DNA from: Heliocidaris erythrogramma
Taxonomy: Eukaryota; Echinodermata; Echinoidea; Camarodonta; Echinometridae
NCBI GenBank assembly: GCA_025617745.1
Contig: CM046853.1
Coordinates: 29,391,822-29,455,821, forward strand
Direction: 5' to 3'
DNA length: 64,000 nt
The notes beneath the pieces are model-generated. The model ran no database searches. It was not told the DNA's origin and saw nothing but the letters and a program-made list of their open reading frames with translations. The translations under genes were made by a program, and so were the position numbers. Positions within the stretch are counted from its first letter, which is position 1. Every line of letters starts with the position of its first letter. This document shows, one piece after another, positions 33,635-45,900 of this stretch.

Positions 33635-34557
33635 TAGATTGAAATAAAGGTCCATATGTTTTATGCCAGGTTACCCTCCCAAGAGTTTGCATACATAATT
33701 GGTTATTCTCATTATTACATGTATCATATAATGAAATAATGACAATTATTTTTATTCTAATAATTGTCATTTTTTCGTGAAGGTTTACAGAACAGAAGTC
33801 ATTAAATCTTGTATATTAGATGAATGAAAAAAAGTTTTCATTAATTTATATTCATATCCGAAATCATATAGGCCCTACATGTATATTTTTTCTTTGTGTT
33901 TCCTTCCTTTAAATTACTGAAGCCTAAAATGAAAAGAAAATCGGACTCAAGTTACATATACTGTACATTTACAACGCGAAAAATACGATTACTTTTAAAT
34001 TATTAAAGTGGCCGAAATCACTCCTTGTATATAAATAAATTGCTCAAAACGGAACACAAATATGTCCAGGTAATGTTCAGGTGGAGAGAAAGAAGCTGTG
34101 AATCAGAAATTACAAACTATGGTTTTTAATTCCATAAGTATATACGGCTAGGAATAGTGGTTGGATCAGTTCGAAGATTGATACCGACTTCAGTATTTGC
34201 GGTTACTTTAGGGTTGCTCCGACGTTATATGCTCCGGCGACAAAAACTCTGGTCTTCATTTCGTCAAAGATATACGTAAAGGGTGGGGTTGTGTTTTAGG
34301 TCAGGTTTAAGGTTAAGGTTAGGTATTTACTATAGTGTTTAGTCCAGGGTTGAAGTTAGGTTAGGGTTATGGTTTAATAGGGTTTAATGGGGTTTCTTTT
34401 CTTCCCTTTTACTTTCCTTCTTTTCTTTTTTTATTCTTGTCCTTTTTTTTCCTTTTCTTTTTTCCTTCTTTTTCTTTTCTCCTTTTCCTTTCATCATTCC
34501 ACTTCCCTCTCCCATTCCCCCTCCTTTTTTTTTTGTCCGTCAGCAATTTTGAGTTGG

Positions 34558-34588
<31 letters not shown>

Positions 34589-35265
34589 GGGGATGTGACA
34601 CCCTCTCTAGCGTCGCCGCCGCTGCTTAAACGTACATATTTATTGCCTTCAGTATGACCATCAAAAAAAAAATTTGTTCAAACATCGTTTTTTGTCAGTT
34701 TAAACGAATAATGAAGATAAACTCACACACACGCATAAATTGAAATCAGTTAGGCTTTACCTGGGCTGAACATGGCATACGCGACACAATTTCTGAATAC
34801 TTGCGAGCAAAAAAAAAATGACCTTTTTTAATGAAAATGTTATTTTGTTACAGATCTAGATCTATATCCGTTAGGTAATTTCAAATTGTCTCCCCCCCCC
34901 CCTTTTTTTCTCCCCCACCAGTACAAGAGTGGCTGCTTCCTATGTGGCAGGAATCGTTCCCATTTTGGGGCTTTTAAACTAATGTTGAACCGTAGATTCC
35001 TCCTCTAATCTGAAAATCCCATTTGTGAAATTATACAAAACATGGGGGGGGGGGGCTGATTTGATTTCTCTCATTAAATACGGTTTTGCAACCTTTTTTT
35101 CCGAGGTTTTATGACACATGTCTACTTAAAAAGTAGGGGATGGGGCTGTGGAAGGTTGGCAGGTATGTTTTCTTTTAACTAAACACCCCACGGAATTTCC
35201 GAATTATATAGCAGGAGTACATTTGTGGACATGTTCAGCTCCATATACACGTACCTAGCCTTTAA
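33635..35265. other. Intergenic spacer with low-complexity tracts
   Basis: No gene is recognised. It holds a region of degenerate GGTTAGG/GGTTTAA words at 34300-34400, a pyrimidine-rich tract (34395-34530), and a run of 29 G at 34559-34587. Confidence 0.5.
34559..34587 (+). repeat. G29 homopolymer
   Basis: An uninterrupted run of 29 guanines, the longest in the window. It follows a 130 bp pyrimidine-rich tract and can form G-quadruplexes. Confidence 0.9.
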
Positions 35266-36169
35266 AGGAGAATTAACCTCAAACAATAAAGACGATAGTG
35301 TTCAAAGGTGTTATTTATTCCTACTTGTTAGACTATATGGCTTCGCGTCAAAATATACGAGATCGATACGAATCAAGATTTTCTGAGCAAAATTTATCAT
35401 CTGCTAGCAATATGTATCGTCTGCTAGCAATACATGGGGGCTGCCATTTTTTTATGTGTACAAGAAGATTTTCTTAATCCAAATGCCCAATTGCCTTTTT
35501 CAAAATTAAAAACCCATTTGAGATTAAAAATATAGAATAGATATGTCAATTTATTTTTAAACTGAAGATTTCCTTATATATTTCTGTTGAAAATCGATAT
35601 TCGCTTAATATAAATCTATTTTCTACATACTGTGACGCAATGGACGGAGCAAATTAATTCAAATTTTATGGATGCTTCTTCCCTGAGCATCTATAGCGGC
35701 AAACTATGCATTCACCTGCTTTCGGATAATGGGACTTGAAAAGTCAGAATGCATGCTGCATATATTATGTTCTGCTCTGTTTGGCAAACCCAAGAAAACA
35801 GATTTTTGTTAAGCAAAACCAGACAATTTAAAAGTATCATTATAAAGATTTAATTTTTATAAATCATGTAAACACCCACTTTATATTTTTCGTCACATAT
35901 GGGATTTTAGGTAATGAAGAAAATCAATTTAGGTCTTGGATTCAAAATATCTTCCTGACCGGAACATTTCTCAACGGTTCATGTACAAATCCAAATCAGC
36001 AAGAAAATGGCAGCCCCCATGTAAATGAGTAGGAGACGATACCGGGTGTTGGAATATACCCTTTTATACCCTTTTCTAATGTCTTATTAGAAAATGATTT
36101 AGGCCAATAAGTAGGAATATATTACACCTTTCAATATAAGTAAATTTGTACTCAGGGGTTAATTCTCCT
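35266..36169. mobile_element. 0.9 kb TTAA-flanked element (AGGAGAATTAACC ends)
   Basis: AGGAGAATTAACC and GGTTAATTCTCCT are exact inverted ends. TTAA stands on both sides (35262-35265 and 36170-36173). ATGGGGGCTGCCATTTT at 35433 faces AAAATGGCAGCCCCCAT at 36005, so part of the interior is palindromic. The same TTAA-AGG boundary is seen at 21081 and 56273. Confidence 0.85.
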
Positions 36170-36394
36170 TTAATTCATGCGATTGTGCTGCTCTGTTGCC
36201 TGATTGATCTTCGAAACGCGCGGAATAATCCTCTGATTGTTTGCGCAGAGACTTGCGTGTCGACTTCCGATAGCGATTATAATTGGCCTTTATCAGTACT
36301 GTATCGCAGGTATCTCATAATTCTGATGCACAATCGAATCTGAATCTGAATTATATACATTTACATGTATTTACATCCGTCTGTTAAAATGGGG

Positions 36395-36775
36395 TTGGGG
36401 GGGGGGGGGGGTACTCATTATTCCGAAAATACAATAGAGCCTATACATAACTTTACGGAATTTCCCATAGCAAGGGCTTCATAATTCCGAAAATGAAAAG
36501 GGGTTCGTAATTCCGAACATTTGATGTATTACTCCGAAGGTTCATAATTTCGAAAATGAAAAAGGGTTCATAATTTCGAAAATGAAAAGAGGTTCATAAT
36601 TCAGAATGTTACTTATAGTTATCCCGAAAATACAATAGAGCCCTACATAACATTACGGAATTACGAACCTTCGGGAATATTAACCCTTTTTAATTTTCAG
36701 AATTATGAACCCTATTTCATTTTCGGAATTACGGACCATATTTCATTTTCGGAATTACTAAATCATAGCATGGTT
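36395..36775. mobile_element. MITE built of TTCCGAAAAT / TTTTCGGAATT words
   Basis: A G-run and GGGTACTCATTATTCCG start it. TCCGAAAATACAATAGAGCC occurs twice (36423 and 36622), and ATTTCATTTTCGGAATTAC recurs at the right. Composition matches the element at 18132-18441. Confidence 0.6.
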
Positions 36776-37179
36776 TGGCTCCTGCATATTTACAGGAGTC
36801 ATTTAGACTGTGTGATTATTCATATTGTCTAAGATCTCAGGGAAATATAATGTTACCAAAACCCCAAGAGGGAGTGTTGCCGTAGAATGTTCTCGTACAG
36901 AGGCTCACGTCAATATGATGATTTTACCTATAATGTTAAATTGATTGATAACTTTAATACATTTTGCAACTTATTAAATATACGAATTCCATTTAGCTAT
37001 GATCTTTAAAGGAACATGCCTGTTTTGCCTATTCAGGGACGGGTGGGGGGGGGGGGGGGGTGGGTTGCCATTTTTCTCTCTTCTCTTTTTAAGGTATTTT
37101 GATTTTGTTTATTCTTAACTCATGACTATATGTCATTATTGTCATTTTGTTTCTTTGTGTATAATGATATATTTGTTTT

Positions 37180-37342
37180 ATCTGTGTATGCATGTGGACC
37201 CCAGGGAAGAACAGCTTTGTTTCACATAACTGAGTGGGCCATCCAGCCAATTCACATTTTTCTGATGTTATTATGTATCATTCTTGTTTGTCTGTAATGT
37301 TTCAATGACTGGAAAATAAATACAATACAATACAATACAATT
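37180..37342 (+). mobile_element. LINE 3' end with (AATAC)n tail
   Basis: GTGGACCCCAGGGAAGAACA leads into AATAAATACAATACAATACA. A short 3' UTR with a poly(A)-like signal followed by a 5-bp microsatellite is typical of 5'-truncated CR1/L2-type LINE copies. Confidence 0.55.
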
Positions 37343-38012
37343 TTCAACCGATACCTTGATAGCATTCTTCCTTATGCCTTACCGAGCAAAATCACTTTGA
37401 AAAGGCTTTTGCTAAACAGTCGGGTAACGTCGCGTCGCGTTGGTAGAAATTTTCGAACATTTTTCAGGAAGGTGTCTTCAAGGGGACAAATTGAAAAAGA
37501 GTCCATCTCAGTATGAGTTTTCCCGTTTTCAGGCTAAAAACGACAAACAAGGGAATAAAGAAAACAATAGAAGGATAATGCAAAGAAAAACATGAACTAT
37601 AAAGAGAGAATTCCCAAAACGAACGCATCTACACTATATACAAATTGTTCTCATATTTTGGGTTAATGTATGCCGACATCTTTGACTCGTGTCTTGAAGA
37701 TGTCGATCGATGGTAGTCAGTAGACGTAAGTAAAGGTAACAAAACTAGATTAAATTAATTGAAGCTACTAACAGACTAATATAATGCTTACCTGTCACCA
37801 TCTTCCCCTCACCCTGAGGCTGAGCTTGAACTTGAAGCCATCGTGCGATGATACACCATCCCGGTGGCCTGTACTTTGATGAGCAGGGAGAGTTTAAAAT
37901 TTGAATGTCAAAATCAAGTTGCACAGAATAAGTGGTCAATATTGGAAAGGATGCAGCAACGTTGGTTAACAAAGGGAGGGCTCAATAGCAATTCTTTGGT
38001 GTTCTTTTTTTT
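37343..38012. other. Spacer upstream of the dead transposase
   Basis: No gene is recognised. The left end of the transposon probably lies here, but I could not find its inverted repeat. Confidence 0.3.
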
Positions 38013-38084
38013 TTGTTTCTTTCACGAAATTTCTCAATGAGAATGAATACGGTTTTAAGCACAAGCTTTTCACTTGCTTGCCTG

Positions 38085-39175
38085 ACCATGCAGCTAACAA
38101 CACAGCAAAGAGTTTTCATAGTAACCGAATGGAACCGCACTGGAAGCCTTCAGGAAGTTGCCCAAGCTTTCCAGCGTCGGTTTCCTGATCGGAATGTTCG
38201 GTCAAAGTCAACGATCTGGAAGAACGTTCGAAAATACCAGAATGAAGGTACAAGTTTGAACCTCAACAAAGGCTGATCTGGGAGGCCAAGGTCAGTCCGA
38301 ACAGAGGACAACATTGCCGCAGTTCAGCAGGAAGTAGCTGCAAATCTCCATGTCTCGACGAGAAGAAACGGACTTGGCATGTCAAGGTCTTCCTACCACA
38401 GGATCATCCGACTGGACGTGTAATGGTATCCTTACAGGATACGCATTCGGCACCAACTACTAGAAGCAGACATGCCCAGACGACTCCGATATTCCCAGTG
38501 GTTGCTGGATCGTGGCCCAAGGTTTGTTGAAAACCTCATCATTGGAGATGAAGCGTCCTTCTTCATGAACGGCAAGGTCAATAACCACAACGTCCGGCAG
38601 TATGTTCCAATCCACAACCCACCACCGTTCAACTACGATGTCAACATCAGTCGCGAGAAGGTTTCCGTCTGGGTAGGACTCTGTTGTAATGGATCGTTGA
38701 TCGGACCCTTCTTCTTCAACGGAAATCTCGATGGAGAACGCTACCTACATGTACATCTTATCAACGAAGACATCGTTCCAGAACTTGATCAACACTTCGT
38801 TCGCCAGCCTGATGGGAGCTTCGAAAGAGTCTGGTGGGTACAATATGGAGCACCGCCTCATCGAAGATTAGTCGTCAGGGAGAGACTGCAGGAACTCTTC
38901 AACAACAGAGTCATCGCGTTGAATCATGATGTCGAATGGCCTCCCAGGTCACCAGATCTCATCCAGTGTGACTTCTTTCTTTGGGGCTTTCTGAAGAGTA
39001 GGGTCTACACCTCCCCACCACGAGACACTAATGACCTGCGTAGAGGATCGTGAGAGAGTGTGAGGCACTGCGGCACCAAGAACCCGTGATTTGCCAGGCA
39101 GTATAGGAGCCATGAGGGGCAGAGCACAGGTGTGCGCGGACAGGCATGGTGGACATGTTGAGGGACGTTGGGGAT
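38085..39175 (+). pseudogene. Dead mariner/Tc-like (DDE) transposase
   Basis: One frame runs from an N-terminal helix-turn-helix domain (RVFIVTEWNRTGSLQEVAQA) through a linker (SGRPRSVRTEDN) to a DDE catalytic domain. It is interrupted by in-frame TGA at 38274-38276 and TAA near 38421. The first acidic residue is in IIGDEASFFMNG. The second, expected as DGAPPH, reads YGAPPH because GAT became TAT. The third is in WPPRSPDLIQCDFFLWG. After 39040 the frame shifts and the C-terminal motif MRGRAQVCADRHGGHVEG is read in another phase. With stops, a lost catalytic residue and a frameshift, this is a fossil. It is GC-richer than its flanks. Confidence 0.92.
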
Positions 39176-39277
39176 AGAGTTACACGGTCCAAGATTTATG
39201 AGTTGCTCTTGGAAAGGATGAAATTTAAAAGAAGTAAAACTTAGTTTCATGGTTTGTGTGTCGTTATTCGGTGTCAC

Positions 39278-40212
39278 AATTAGGCGTCACAATTCTTTTA
39301 AGTGGAAAATGCAAGAGATTGCAAAGATTGAGGTTAGAATATCACTGAAATGAAATAAGGTTGAAATGAATTGAAGATAACTTAGATAAAGAATGTTAAG
39401 GATTGAATAGAAATCGGGAATGAAAAATGGGATGCATGGAGACTGTGAAAATGTAAAAAGCGAAAAGATGCAAATAGCCAGGAATGATTCATAAAGTGAA
39501 ACAAAATGTATCACATTAAAAGCAAGGATTGAGCGAAAAGGGGAAATGAAAAGAAAAACCTGAATTAACCGAAACATGAAAACTGTAACAGAAACAGAAA
39601 ACCAAACACAAGATAGAAGATACTGAAGACAAAACAGAAAACGTGATAACAACATGAAGGGAATTGAAAACAAACTCGAATAATCTGCATTAAAACGTTC
39701 GCACCAATATTCTGTGCAAATCGATTCTTACATTAAGCTAGTAAAATTGTTCTAAGTCGGTCAAGCATAAACAAATCTTCGTGTATTTGGTATCACATAA
39801 AAGAAGAGACTTTATTCTAAAAGTGTCCATGTTTTATTCCAATCCTATTTCATTATCAAGATATCTATCTCCAAAAACGGGTTTCCTGTTTTTTCTGGGA
39901 CGCACTGTATATATATATATATATTATTTTTTTATTTTTTTATTTTTTATTTATTTTTTTATTTTTTATTTTTATTTTTATTTATTTATTTATTTATTTA
40001 TTTATTTTTTTTTTTTGGGGGGGGGGGGGTAGCGATATTCGTGTATTCTCTTAAAGGTGATATAGTTAAAATGAGTATTCAGATAAATGTATTTCTGTTA
40101 TGTTACATGCCTCTCCGAGTCTCTCTTTCGCCCTCTTTTTAGTTCTGTGTTCGAGAGTCTGAGATTGTGATTGAAATTGATATATGTATTACAGTTATGA
40201 AAATCGAGGTTT
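39278..40212. other. AT-rich spacer with T/TA microsatellites
   Basis: A purine-rich stretch (39300-39660) is followed by AT repeats at 39909-39925, a (TTTTTA)n/(TTTA)n tract at 39930-40010 and an 11-14 bp G-run. Open frames here are composition artefacts. Confidence 0.6.
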
Positions 40213-41696
40213 ATATAGGCTAGGTGCCTGTCCCAAAATAGTCAACCCATTTGACATTTTGAACCCATGCATAAAGTTACTAATACCGTCCTTGAACAAA
40301 GCCGCCTGGTTTGGCCCCAGAACTCCCCCCCCCCCCCCCCCCCCCGAAAGGGCCCCAAGTCGGGTCGATTTCAACCCATCTAACATTTACGCCAAACTTT
40401 GTCAGAAGCAAGTTGTATGATTACCAAAACCAAAAACTGACAAAATTATCTGTCGGGATGGGTTGTCAGTCGGCCCCTGTAAATTGGGGTATATTTTTTC
40501 CCCCTCATGACTCGTGGACCGAATCTTGTCAGAATTAAGAAGTATGGGTGTACATTAGAAAAAACATAAAAACTGACAAAATTTCCATCGGGAAGGGGTG
40601 TAACACGCCCATGAAAAAGAAAAGTGCTCCGTGACCACGCTTTGCTGCTCAAAATACTCTGGATGTAGAGAAAAAAAATATTTTCCAGATCAAATTTACA
40701 CAAAACAATCTTTCTTGGGGTACAATATTATGAAAATTTCATTGCTTTCTCAAAAGTAGTCAAGTGATATTGTCCATCTGCGCCTGTTTGACAAGGCATA
40801 ATAGAAAATGTGTAAGGTATTTGTGTAATTGGTAGATTTCAGCACATAGCCCAGGTATGTCTTGAGAGCTGGTCACATTTTTCCAATAACATTAACGATA
40901 ACGAGATTTTCCATTTAAGGCGCTCCGTGGTATGAATACGAGTACGCGTACATGTGTCTGTTAATAGTAGGGCAGCTCTCGGGTGTACCTTTAATGAAAA
41001 ATCTCGCTATCGTTATGTTATCGGACACATGTGACCAGCCCTTTTAAAAACAATGCCCTCTATTATGTCTTGTTAAACAGGTGCAGCTGGACAGTGTGTG
41101 TACATGTATTTACATCATAATCCTGACAATATCATTTGACTACTTTTGCGAAAGCAATACCATTTTCACAATTGATAACTTATCATTGAAATGATAATTA
41201 ATTTGACACAGAATTGCACCCCAAGAAGGTTACAATACTCGAGATTGCACTCTCTAACTTTGGTCTAAATTTGATCTAAATTTAAAAGGACACTGAGGAG
41301 TTATTAAGGGTTGTAACACCAAAAATGTTTTTTCTCTGGATCGATCCAGAGCATTTTGGGCGGCAAAGATTGGTCAAGGGGCACTTTGGTGTTATTTTCA
41401 GGGGCGTGTTACACCCCCTTCCCGATGAAAATTTTTGTCAGTTTTTATATTTTTGTAATGCACACCCATACCTCTCCCTTCTAACAATTTTTTTAGGGGC
41501 CGACTGACAATCCATCCAGTTTGTGTTTTGGTAATACAATACATGTATATACATGTATAGCTTCCTTCTGACAAAGTTTGGCGCATATGCACTTAGATGG
41601 GTTCAGGCTGATAAGCTTTTTGTGAAGATGGAGATCTAAGTAACTGGGGTCAAATTTGAATGGGGTGACTTTTTCGGAACAGGCTCCCAGACTAAT
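40213..41696. mobile_element. 1.5 kb near-complete palindrome (foldback element)
   Basis: GGTGCCTGTCCCAAAATAGT at the left pairs with TTTTTCGGAACAGGCTCCC at the right. Pairing continues through CAACCCATCTAACATTTACG / ATGGGTTCAGGCTG regions, GACAACCCATCC / GGATGGATTGTC-like blocks, GGGGTGTAACACGCCC / GGGCGTGTTACACCCC, CTCTGGAT blocks, GTCAAGTGATATTGTC / GACAATATCATTTGAC, and an inner pair around CGATAACGAGATTTT. The turning point is near 40960. No target duplication or transposase is seen. Both arms also hold long C/G runs. Confidence 0.82.
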
Positions 41697-41924
41697 ACGA
41701 AAGTCAAAAAAAAAAAAAAAGAAAAGAAAAGAGGGTAACGTTGCATGTAATCTGCGGGGTATGATACTACAGAGCGGAAGCCTATATTTTCTAAATTTTA
41801 AAGACATGCATCCTGTCTATAAAATGAGGTCTATTTTATTTTGAAGGAAAAAATAATGCCACAGTTCTATCTTTTTAACTAAATTTCTTCAGTTTTATTG
41901 TTTACTTTTACTTATGTATGCATA

Positions 41925-42135
41925 CACTCTTAGAAATGTTGGGTAAATGCCACTGGGTAAATGAAGATTGGGCATAGGTTGGTTAAATCTTGCTCAACTT
42001 TTACATGCATTTACCCAACATTGGTCAAAAAATAAGAATGAAATTGGTAAAGTTTACCCAAAAGTTGGTCGGACTCATAAGGACCCTCATGTTGGGTAAA
42101 ATTTGGGTAAAATTTGCCCAATATTTCTAAGAGTG
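41925..42135. mobile_element. 211 bp TA-flanked MITE (CACTCTTAGAAAT ends)
   Basis: CACTCTTAGAAAT and ATTTCTAAGAGTG are exact inverted ends with TA on both sides. Several TTGGGTAAA / TTTACCCAA words repeat inside. This end sequence is of a type scattered through many animal genomes. Confidence 0.88.
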
Positions 42136-42136
42136 T

Positions 42137-42835
42137 ACCAATAGCTGTTACAGTCACTTGATTGATATTTATCTTTTCAACCAAACTGCAGCGGGTATAA
42201 TTGTAGACATTATATACTCAACCAAAAAGTAAGTCCCCTCCCCCCGACAACTTTTAATACATGTAAAACTCGAGAAATATTTGATGAAATTTGTTTCATT
42301 TGAGAAGCAAAGTATGTAGAATATTCCTTTTTACATTTCTATTGCTTCTTTGCTAATGATTTATTACGTTTTCATAATGAAACTAGGGTTTTTACTGCTG
42401 TCGGTACATGAAGAGTTGCACTTTCCTCTTCATAATGCAAAGCAGGGCTTACATGTTGGCAAGTCCAAGCTATTTTGTGCTTTATATGTTAATTACCGAC
42501 CACATCTAAGATAATTAGCATTTCTGATGATTGCATTGAAGAAATTAGTCCTACTAGAGCTGGAATCTCTATGAAATTAACTGAAGTAAAATGATAAATT
42601 TGATGTCAGTATAATTCTGTTCATAATAGTTCACAGGTAACCAATAAAATTGGTAAGGAAACTCTGCATACTCTGCTTTTTGAATGAAAATATTGTAATC
42701 AATATCTCTCGTGTTCTATTAAAAAGTGTCGGGGACTTTTTTGGTACCTCTCTCGATCTCTCTCTTCCGTAGCACCTTTCTCCATGTTCATTCTATTCCC
42801 ATATCCCTCTCTTTATAATATTCTTCATGCCTTCA
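42137..42835. other. AT-rich spacer
   Basis: Nothing recognisable. Confidence 0.4.
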
Positions 42836-42969
42836 CAGGCGCGGATCCAGGGGGTGGCGCAAGGGGTGTGCGCCCCCCCCCCCCTCTAGATGGCCGTTTG
42901 GCTTTGTCAAACGGAGGGTTCCTCAGTGTGCGCCCCCCCCCCTTTTTGAAAATCCTGTATCCGCCCCTG
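42836..42969. mobile_element. 134 bp MITE (CAGGCGCGGATCCAGG ends)
   Basis: CAGGCGCGGATCCAGG at the left and CCTGTATCCGCCCCTG at the right pair with few mismatches. GTGCGCCCCCCCC occurs twice inside, and CCGTTTG / CAAACGG form the centre. Confidence 0.8.
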
Positions 42970-45900
42970 CTTCATTATAGACCAAAAGCTTTTCATCTCT
43001 CTGTATCGTTGTTCCAGCTAAGACTACGTTTGGCTCCACTGACCTCCGTGCATGTCTGTCCATGCATGAGAAGGTTGACAGATGTCAGTAATATTAATGA
43101 TTATCCCATAACAGACGGTTATTTCTGTCTAGCCTTCATATTGCTGTAATCCATGGAGTTTGCTTCAAAAGTTACCATGAAAAGATGCATTAATCTAATA
43201 TTTTGAGCCCATATCCATTCCATTCTGTTTCTCTCATTATTACAGCCACTTTCCATCGAAATGTCCCCCTTCCCCTGCTCAGGCCAAAAATTCAGTACCT
43301 TGAATATGAGAGGGGGGGGGGGGGGAAGTACTAAAAATGTATATCCACATTTATAGAGTTTTCTGTCATATGGATTTTACTTGGAGGGTTAATTAGCACA
43401 CAAAATTTATCATTATTACATGAAATTTTCTTTTTAGGCTACAAATGAAACAAAAGAGAATGGCAAAGTTAAACAATATTACATAAAAAGGTGTCACCAC
43501 TTTTTATTGAAATTCTAACTACTGTAAAATAGACTACAATGTACACGTTTATAAATGTACATGAACACAGTTATCATTCTGTAATATATCTTGTTTACAT
43601 TACACTATCTAAGCCTTGTTTAGGCTATACACATGTTGATGTACTTCAATATGCAGCTCTCAGATATAATCAATTTGTATTACTTTCCTGCAAATATCTT
43701 TATCAGCCAAGTTCAATAACTATTGAGAAGAAAAATTAAAAACAAAAATTATGGAGGTTACAGTACAGTATGACGATAATATCATACTTCAAACAACAAC
43801 AAAAAGAAAAAGAAATGTAGGAGGAGCTCTTCAAGAAACATTTTACACAGTTCATAGTTACTGGGTAGTTTCATATGCATGTACCCTTGAAATTCAAATG
43901 ATACAATCAAGAATCATTCAAATGCTGAGAGCTATAAGGGTGTTAACTCTTATATTTTGAATGCAGTTAACAACCCTTCTGGCATTCAACAGATTCTCAA
44001 CTATTTATTATTTTCACAGTGTACAAAGCACTCATGAGGCCTGCACACTCTATTGTGTCAATAAATATGCATGGTCTCTATTGCATGTATACACATTGGG
44101 CTATCAATACAATGCTAACAATTTTGGTATACTGATATATGCAATAGAAAACTCATTGAAACTAACCATTGTCAAGCATAGGAATAATACCAATAATGTT
44201 CCAATCGTTACCACACAATAATGGGCAATGTTTAACTCCTTATGATGAACCCTGTGTAAAGTTATATATTTTGAAATACTGAACACAATGTCACATTTAA
44301 TGTGCAAGCGTAGGGATCATTTACGTTAATATGCAAATACTCGACTTCAGTATTGTACGTTTATCTATCTTTGCAAACGGTATATAAACAATTTTGTTAC
44401 AATATTACACATGGTGCATCATAGTATAAATGCTATACTATCTAATCATTGTTAGCCAAGTCATAGCAGAGGTTACCGGTACCTAAGTATTTATTTTCAG
44501 ATTTATGTGTATTCAGTTTGTTTCATAGACCGTAAGTTAATATCATACAAGAATTTCTGCATGAGGAGATCTGGGCTGAGTGAATATAGACTCGCCTACA
44601 TTTTTCTGATGTATATTTCTACAGAGATATATATGCATATATATATACCCCTAATGGGTACATTAGGAGGACAGTTTTTGTTCTTTTTCTTTGTTCAACT
44701 GTCGACCTAATGTACCAACTGTCTACCTAATGTAGGGGTCGCTATTATGACGAAATAAACTGCATTGTTAGGTGTCGACCTAATGTACCCTTTAGTAAAA
44801 TACACTGGCATATATATGCATATATACTGGCATATAATGCATATGCATCTACACTGCTCCTTTGTGACCATTTAAATACATAACTTCCCTATTGGCATTT
44901 ACATGTTAATGAGACTCCCTTGGCAGGGTCTGGGGAATCCCCTGTAACTGATCGGAAAAGCAACAACAAACAGATTCTTTATGATATACATGTACTGACA
45001 GGTTCTATTTTGTCATTATCACTCACCGCACTATTAGCCGCATGAAAATATGCATGCATTTCAAAGTCTTCATTGCCTTTCAAAAGTAATGTACTAGTAA
45101 TCCTTCAATAAATCCCAAAAGACAGGCAAAAAATGTCATATGTGAGATCAAGATCACTTCACCATATGGCAAAATATGTGTTTATGACGGGGAATAAAAT
45201 CAAAGTTCCTCAAAATCTACAAGTACATAAACACAAAACTCAAAAATATACATCTACATTTATGTACATTGTGCGGTGACATCCTGTCAATCAAGAATGA
45301 GAGAAACATATTTCAAAAATAAGCATTCATGAACTGTGATCAAAACACATCTGGCAATTATGACCATGCTCTAGATTTGCTAATATCACAGCAAAATAGG
45401 CACAGAAGACGGACATATTTCAACATTCCTTTAATGAAAGAATCTTCGAGAGGGAAGAGAGAAAGAGGGATAGCGGGAGTAAGATAGGAAAAGAGATTGA
45501 TAAAGACAGAGAGAGAGAGAGAGAGCAAGAAGAAGAACAACAACAACAAAAAAGGCATCAACAATTCTGAAGATTTATATATTTTTTGATGGAATGGTGT
45601 GAGCATCCAGAGTTCAAAAAATTGCTTAAGTTCCAACATTACAAAATTATAATCATGGTAAACAGTTATTTTTTTTTTAAAGAAGGGAGAAAAAGAGTTA
45701 TATCAAGCCTGGGCATCAGTTATAATTATTGCTGCTTCCATGCACGAGAAGATAAATTATACTCCCTGGTCTACCTCCTATTAGATTTTACCCGATTCAA
45801 GAGGAAATATTTGTGAAAGAAATTCATCTCACTGTTTTTAAAGTGAGCATTTCCAATAGACTAAAAACAGTCCCAACACCACACAAACAAAAAAAAAATA

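Noticed and set aside
34250-34400. Telomere-like GGTTAGG / GGTTTAA words
   Set aside because: They are degenerate, not in register with TTAGGG, and lie within ordinary intergenic DNA.
39781-40032. 83-codon open frame
   Set aside because: It is almost wholly F/Y/I from a T-rich microsatellite.
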